A stretch of 8,879 nt of DNA from an uncultured Flammeovirgaceae bacterium (GTDB lineage Bacteria > Bacteroidota > Bacteroidia > Cytophagales > Cyclobacteriaceae). The notes below the pieces were generated by a model. It was not told the origin of the DNA and searched no databases. It was given only the letters and a program-made list of their open reading frames with translations. The translations under genes and the position numbers were made by a program. Location of the stretch: NCBI GenBank assembly GCA_946480685.1, contig CAMLLI010000115.1, positions 1 to 8,879 on the forward strand. The letters are read 5' to 3'. Positions 7,017 through 8,879 of this stretch are shown here, piece by piece. Each line of letters starts with the position of its first letter. Within the stretch, counting starts at the first letter, position 1.

Positions 7017-7054
7017 ACACGCCAATCCGATTCAAACTTAACACGCCAATCTGA
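7017..7054 (-). promoter_or_regulatory. 14-bp direct repeat upstream of the kinase operon, candidate LytTR binding site
   Basis: On the - strand TCAGATTGGCGTGT (7054-7041) is repeated as TCGGATTGGCGTGT (7030-7017), 13 of 14 bases identical, with a 10-bp spacer and a 24-bp period. Paired direct repeats about two helix turns apart are the typical site of LytTR-domain regulators. This pair lies 45-82 bp upstream of the operon that encodes such a regulator, which suggests autoregulation. Binding is inferred. The rest of the 200-bp gap (6973-7172) shows only a short palindrome CAACGCGTTG at 7148-7157 and no clear terminator for the cyclase gene. Confidence 0.5.
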
Positions 7055-7172
7055 AAAAATATAAATATTGCGATGGACAACGCTTTTGTGTCGAAAAACA
7101 GAATTGTAGCTAATGATCAATATACTAAATTCCCGGTGACGTTGTTACAACGCGTTGATTTGTGTGACTATT

Positions 7173-8252
7173 TTATACGGCAACAGCTTTCGTTTGCCGT
7201 ACTTCAAAAACAGAAGTATATTCCTCTTTACCACGCAGAATACATTCTTCTACATGTTGAATGGTATAGTCGGGTGATTGTTGTATCCAGTCTGCCACGC
7301 TCTGCGATACCAGTAACTCTTTTTTATACCGGCTGCACAATTCCAATATACGTGCACAGGTGTTCAGTACATCGCCATGATATAGCAAATCGCGTTTGCC
7401 GCCCAGTGCTTCCGATGCTGATACCAGACCGGTGTGGGCCGCTGCTTTAAATTCAGGAAAGATGCCAAACTTCTCCAGGTATAGCTCACGGTTTTGGGCG
7501 AGTCGCTTTTTAAAAGCGTAAAAGAGTTTAATGCATTTTGCGTTTTTCTTGTCAGCGTCCGTGCGCCAGGTAAGTACTGCTTCATCGCCTACAAACTGGT
7601 ATATCTCTGCCTGGTGAAGTGCGATCACTTCGGTAAGATCATTAAAGCACGTGTTCAGAAAACGACTATAGCGTGTATGGCCGAGTTGTTCGGCAATGGT
7701 AGTTGATGATTTCAGATCAATGAACATGAAGACACGATCTTCTTCCTGCGGAACACGATATTTACCTGTAATAAAATTAAACATCGTGCCTGGTCCAATG
7801 TGGTAGTGTACCACTCTCAAGAGGTTAAGGATCATACTGAACAACATCACATAAATGAAGCCTGACCAGAATAAACCTGTTTGCAGAAATGTAGCAGTGT
7901 CCTCCAGCGTATCAACCCACGACTTATTGAAATATACCCTGGCAAATAAAGCCTGCACCAGCGCAATGCCGATGATTACCGTTGTTGTTGTAATGATAAA
8001 GCGCGATAGCGTATAGAGGCGTCTTGGCAGATGTGCTATGCGTGGCAAAACATTAAACTCGATCAGCGCCATGCCTGCACCGGTAACAACACCGGCCAGT
8101 ACAATGGCTAATGTAACCATACCGTCCGGCAGCTTTTGCATCACCGAAGAATCGTTGCCGAGTTGATTCAGTACTCTGAAAAGTATTAAACCTCCTATAT
8201 ATACTGACATCAGGATAAGGACCTGCGATATTTTGCCGGATTTTGTATTCAT
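7173..8252 (-). CDS. Membrane-bound class III adenylate/guanylate cyclase-like protein
   Basis: In this 359-residue protein four hydrophobic segments form an N-terminal membrane anchor: about 9-27, 45-65, 84-105 and 124-147. A class III nucleotidyl cyclase domain covers about 170-350. The two metal-binding aspartates are present (D179 in FMFIDLKSST, D223 in QFVGDEAVLTW), and so are the transition-state asparagine and arginine (N297 and R301 in GDVLNTCARI). The domain therefore looks catalytic. The usual base-selecting lysine and aspartate do not appear at their normal places; by spacing the equivalents are Q219 and L290. Proteins with a QFVGDE...GDVLNT pattern are, as I recall, a recurrent subgroup annotated as adenylate/guanylate cyclases, so the product (cAMP, cGMP or other) is open. 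The ATG at 8252 is preceded by no Shine-Dalgarno sequence. It appears to be transcribed alone. Confidence 0.88.
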   Translation of the reverse strand: MNTKSGKISQVLILMSVYIGGLILFRVLNQLGNDSSVMQKLPDGMVTLAIVLAGVVTGAGMALIEFNVLPRIAHLPRRLYTLSRFIITTTTVIIGIALVQALFARVYFNKSWVDTLEDTATFLQTGLFWSGFIYVMLFSMILNLLRVVHYHIGPGTMFNFITGKYRVPQEEDRVFMFIDLKSSTTIAEQLGHTRYSRFLNTCFNDLTEVIALHQAEIYQFVGDEAVLTWRTDADKKNAKCIKLFYAFKKRLAQNRELYLEKFGIFPEFKAAAHTGLVSASEALGGKRDLLYHGDVLNTCARILELCSRYKKELLVSQSVADWIQQSPDYTIQHVEECILRGKEEYTSVFEVRQTKAVAV

Positions 8253-8322
8253 AAGCGGCTATACTTTTTCGGAACTGTATGGTAAAGAATTATTGCAAAG
8301 ATGAGATTATTAATAGAAAGAG
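8253..8322. other. Cyclase upstream region with no clear promoter
   Basis: This 70-bp AT-rich stretch lies between the cyclase start and the first hairpin repeat. On the - strand CATCTTTG (8303-8296) differs from TAnnTTTG by one base, 43 bp before the ATG. If it is the -7 box, the -33 region would overlap the base of repeat A1. No -33 box is visible, so this is weak. Confidence 0.25.
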
Positions 8323-8384
8323 TAATGCCGGTTGTGCTGAATTAATTACTACCCCAAAGCAAAAATACCGCAACCCGGACATTA
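8323..8384. repeat. Hairpin repeat A1
   Basis: TAATG 8323-8327 pairs with CATTA 8380-8384, CCGG 8328-8331 with CCGG 8375-8378 (bulged A 8379), and TTG 8332-8334 with CAA 8371-8373 (bulged C 8374). The loop carries TTACTACCCCAAAGCAA at 8346-8362. Confidence 0.75.
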
Positions 8385-8448
8385 CCCCTATATTTTCATG
8401 GCGGACATATTGGTGTGTGATGCCCATTTATTCAGTTGTGCAAAAAAA

Positions 8449-8506
8449 TAATGTAGGGTGTCTGAACTCTATACCACATACCTAAACCTGCGACACCCTG
8501 ACATTA
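8449..8506. repeat. Hairpin repeat B1
   Basis: TAATGT (8449-8454) pairs with ACATTA (8501-8506) and AGGGTGTC (8455-8462) with GACACCCT (8492-8499), leaving only G8500 bulged. Flanking AA/TT extend the stem to 16 bp. The 29-nt loop includes CATACCTAAACCTGC. Confidence 0.8.
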
Positions 8507-8570
8507 TTATTATCGATACTATATATATATAATGATTGCCTTACTGGCGACTGTGTACTTTATAAAAGGA

Positions 8571-8632
8571 TAATGCCGGATACCCTGAATAATTACTACC
8601 CCAAAGCAAAGACCCGGTACAACCGGACACTA
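8571..8632. repeat. Hairpin repeat A2
   Basis: TAATG 8571-8575 faces CACTA 8628-8632 (one mismatch). CCGG 8576-8579 pairs with CCGG 8623-8626. The inner stem is TACC 8581-8584 with GGTA 8616-8619, different from the inner stem of A1. The loop carries the same TTACTACCCCAAAGCAA (8593-8609). Confidence 0.75.
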
Positions 8633-8654
8633 CCCTTAGTTTTTTATAGAAAAA

Positions 8655-8714
8655 TAATGTCGGGTGCCGGATAGCAATATCCCCATATCCAAACCCGCGG
8701 CACCCTGAACATTA
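8655..8714. repeat. Hairpin repeat B2
   Basis: TAATGT (8655-8660) pairs with ACATTA (8709-8714) and GGGTGCCG (8662-8669) with CGGCACCC (8698-8705), with a small 1x3 internal loop. The loop includes CATATCCAAACCCG, which aligns with the B1 loop. Confidence 0.8.
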
Positions 8715-8770
8715 CTTTTATACTATACTGATTAACATTGTATGTGTTTACTATTACACTGCGATAGAGA

Positions 8771-8831
8771 TAATGCCGGATACTTGAATAGTTACTACCC
8801 CAAAGCAAGAACTCAAACACTCCGGACATCA
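8771..8831. repeat. Hairpin repeat A3
   Basis: TAATG 8771-8775 faces CATCA 8827-8831 (one mismatch). CCGGA 8776-8780 pairs with TCCGG 8821-8825, and the inner stem is TTGA 8784-8787 with TCAA 8813-8816. The loop carries TTACTACCCCAAAGCAA (8792-8808). After 8832 no further copy is recognisable before the window ends. Confidence 0.75.
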
Positions 8832-8879
8832 CTCTATATCTGCAGTATATTTTTTACAGCACTGGTTTTATACCCGGCG

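Larger units (their letters stand above)
8323..8831. repeat. Array of five alternating hairpin repeats (A-B-A-B-A)
   Basis: Three A elements (8323-8384, 8571-8632, 8771-8831) alternate with two B elements (8449-8506, 8655-8714). All are about 58-62 nt and begin with TAATG; the A1 and both B elements end with CATTA, the other two with one-base variants. Spacers of 22-65 bp are AT-rich and share no evident sequence. No credible gene lies in 8253-8879. A transposon-derived palindrome family, a multi-copy structured RNA or a protein-binding array are all possible. I do not recognise the family. The array may continue past the window. Confidence 0.8.

Noticed and set aside
7141..7157. Terminator of the cyclase gene (GTTGTTACAACGCGTTG)
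   Set aside because: Only short 4-5 bp palindromes are present and no T run follows on the - strand.
8279..8485. Open frame of 68 codons on the + strand over repeats A1 and B1
   Set aside because: It is made of hairpin repeats and spacer, shows no protein-like composition, and the repeat copies do not keep the reading frame.
8323..8831. CRISPR array or integron attC array
   Set aside because: There are two element types, spacers of 22-65 bp, internal hairpins with long loops, no cas or integrase gene, and no GTTRRRY/RYYYAAC core sites.
8644..8832. Open frame of 62 codons on the - strand over B2 and A3
   Set aside because: It is likewise formed by the repeat sequence; stem covariation explains the conservation better than coding.

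Overview
The window looks like chromosomal DNA of a Bacteroidota bacterium, perhaps of the Chitinophagales/Cytophagales type. The reasons are protein-level resemblance, TAnnTTTG-like promoter elements, starts without a Shine-Dalgarno sequence, a LytS/LytTR two-component pair, and moderate GC with many TATATA words. The species cannot be named from the sequence.

Left part (1-3095, + strand). The 3' end of a YceI-family gene is followed by a strong intrinsic terminator. Next comes a two-gene unit for exported phosphoesterases. The first gene is a tartrate-resistant (purple) acid phosphatase-like enzyme. The second, 31 bp downstream, is a lipoprotein joining a sphingomyelinase-type phosphodiesterase to a C-terminal jacalin-like lectin domain. 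A terminator closes the unit. Together they could release phosphate from phospholipid head groups outside the cell; this is inference.

Middle part (3120-7172, - strand). This holds an NTF2/SnoaL-like protein, an exported metallo-beta-lactamase-fold protein with an altered metal-binding motif, a Crp/Fnr-family regulator, and a histidine kinase/LytTR response regulator pair whose reading frames overlap by 4 bp. Two candidate operators stand out. One is a TTGA-N6-TCAA palindrome about 41 bp upstream of the predicted start of transcription of the MBL gene, next to the Crp/Fnr gene. The other is a 14-bp direct repeat upstream of the kinase gene, of the kind LytTR regulators bind.

Right part (7173-8879). 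A membrane-anchored class III nucleotidyl cyclase is encoded on the - strand. It is followed by a gene-free 627-bp stretch holding five hairpin-forming repeats of two alternating types (A-B-A-B-A). The A elements share an identical 17-nt loop, while their stems differ in sequence and keep pairing. The B elements keep a 14-bp stem and a different conserved loop. I do not recognise this family. It is the most unusual feature of the window and appears to run on past its end.
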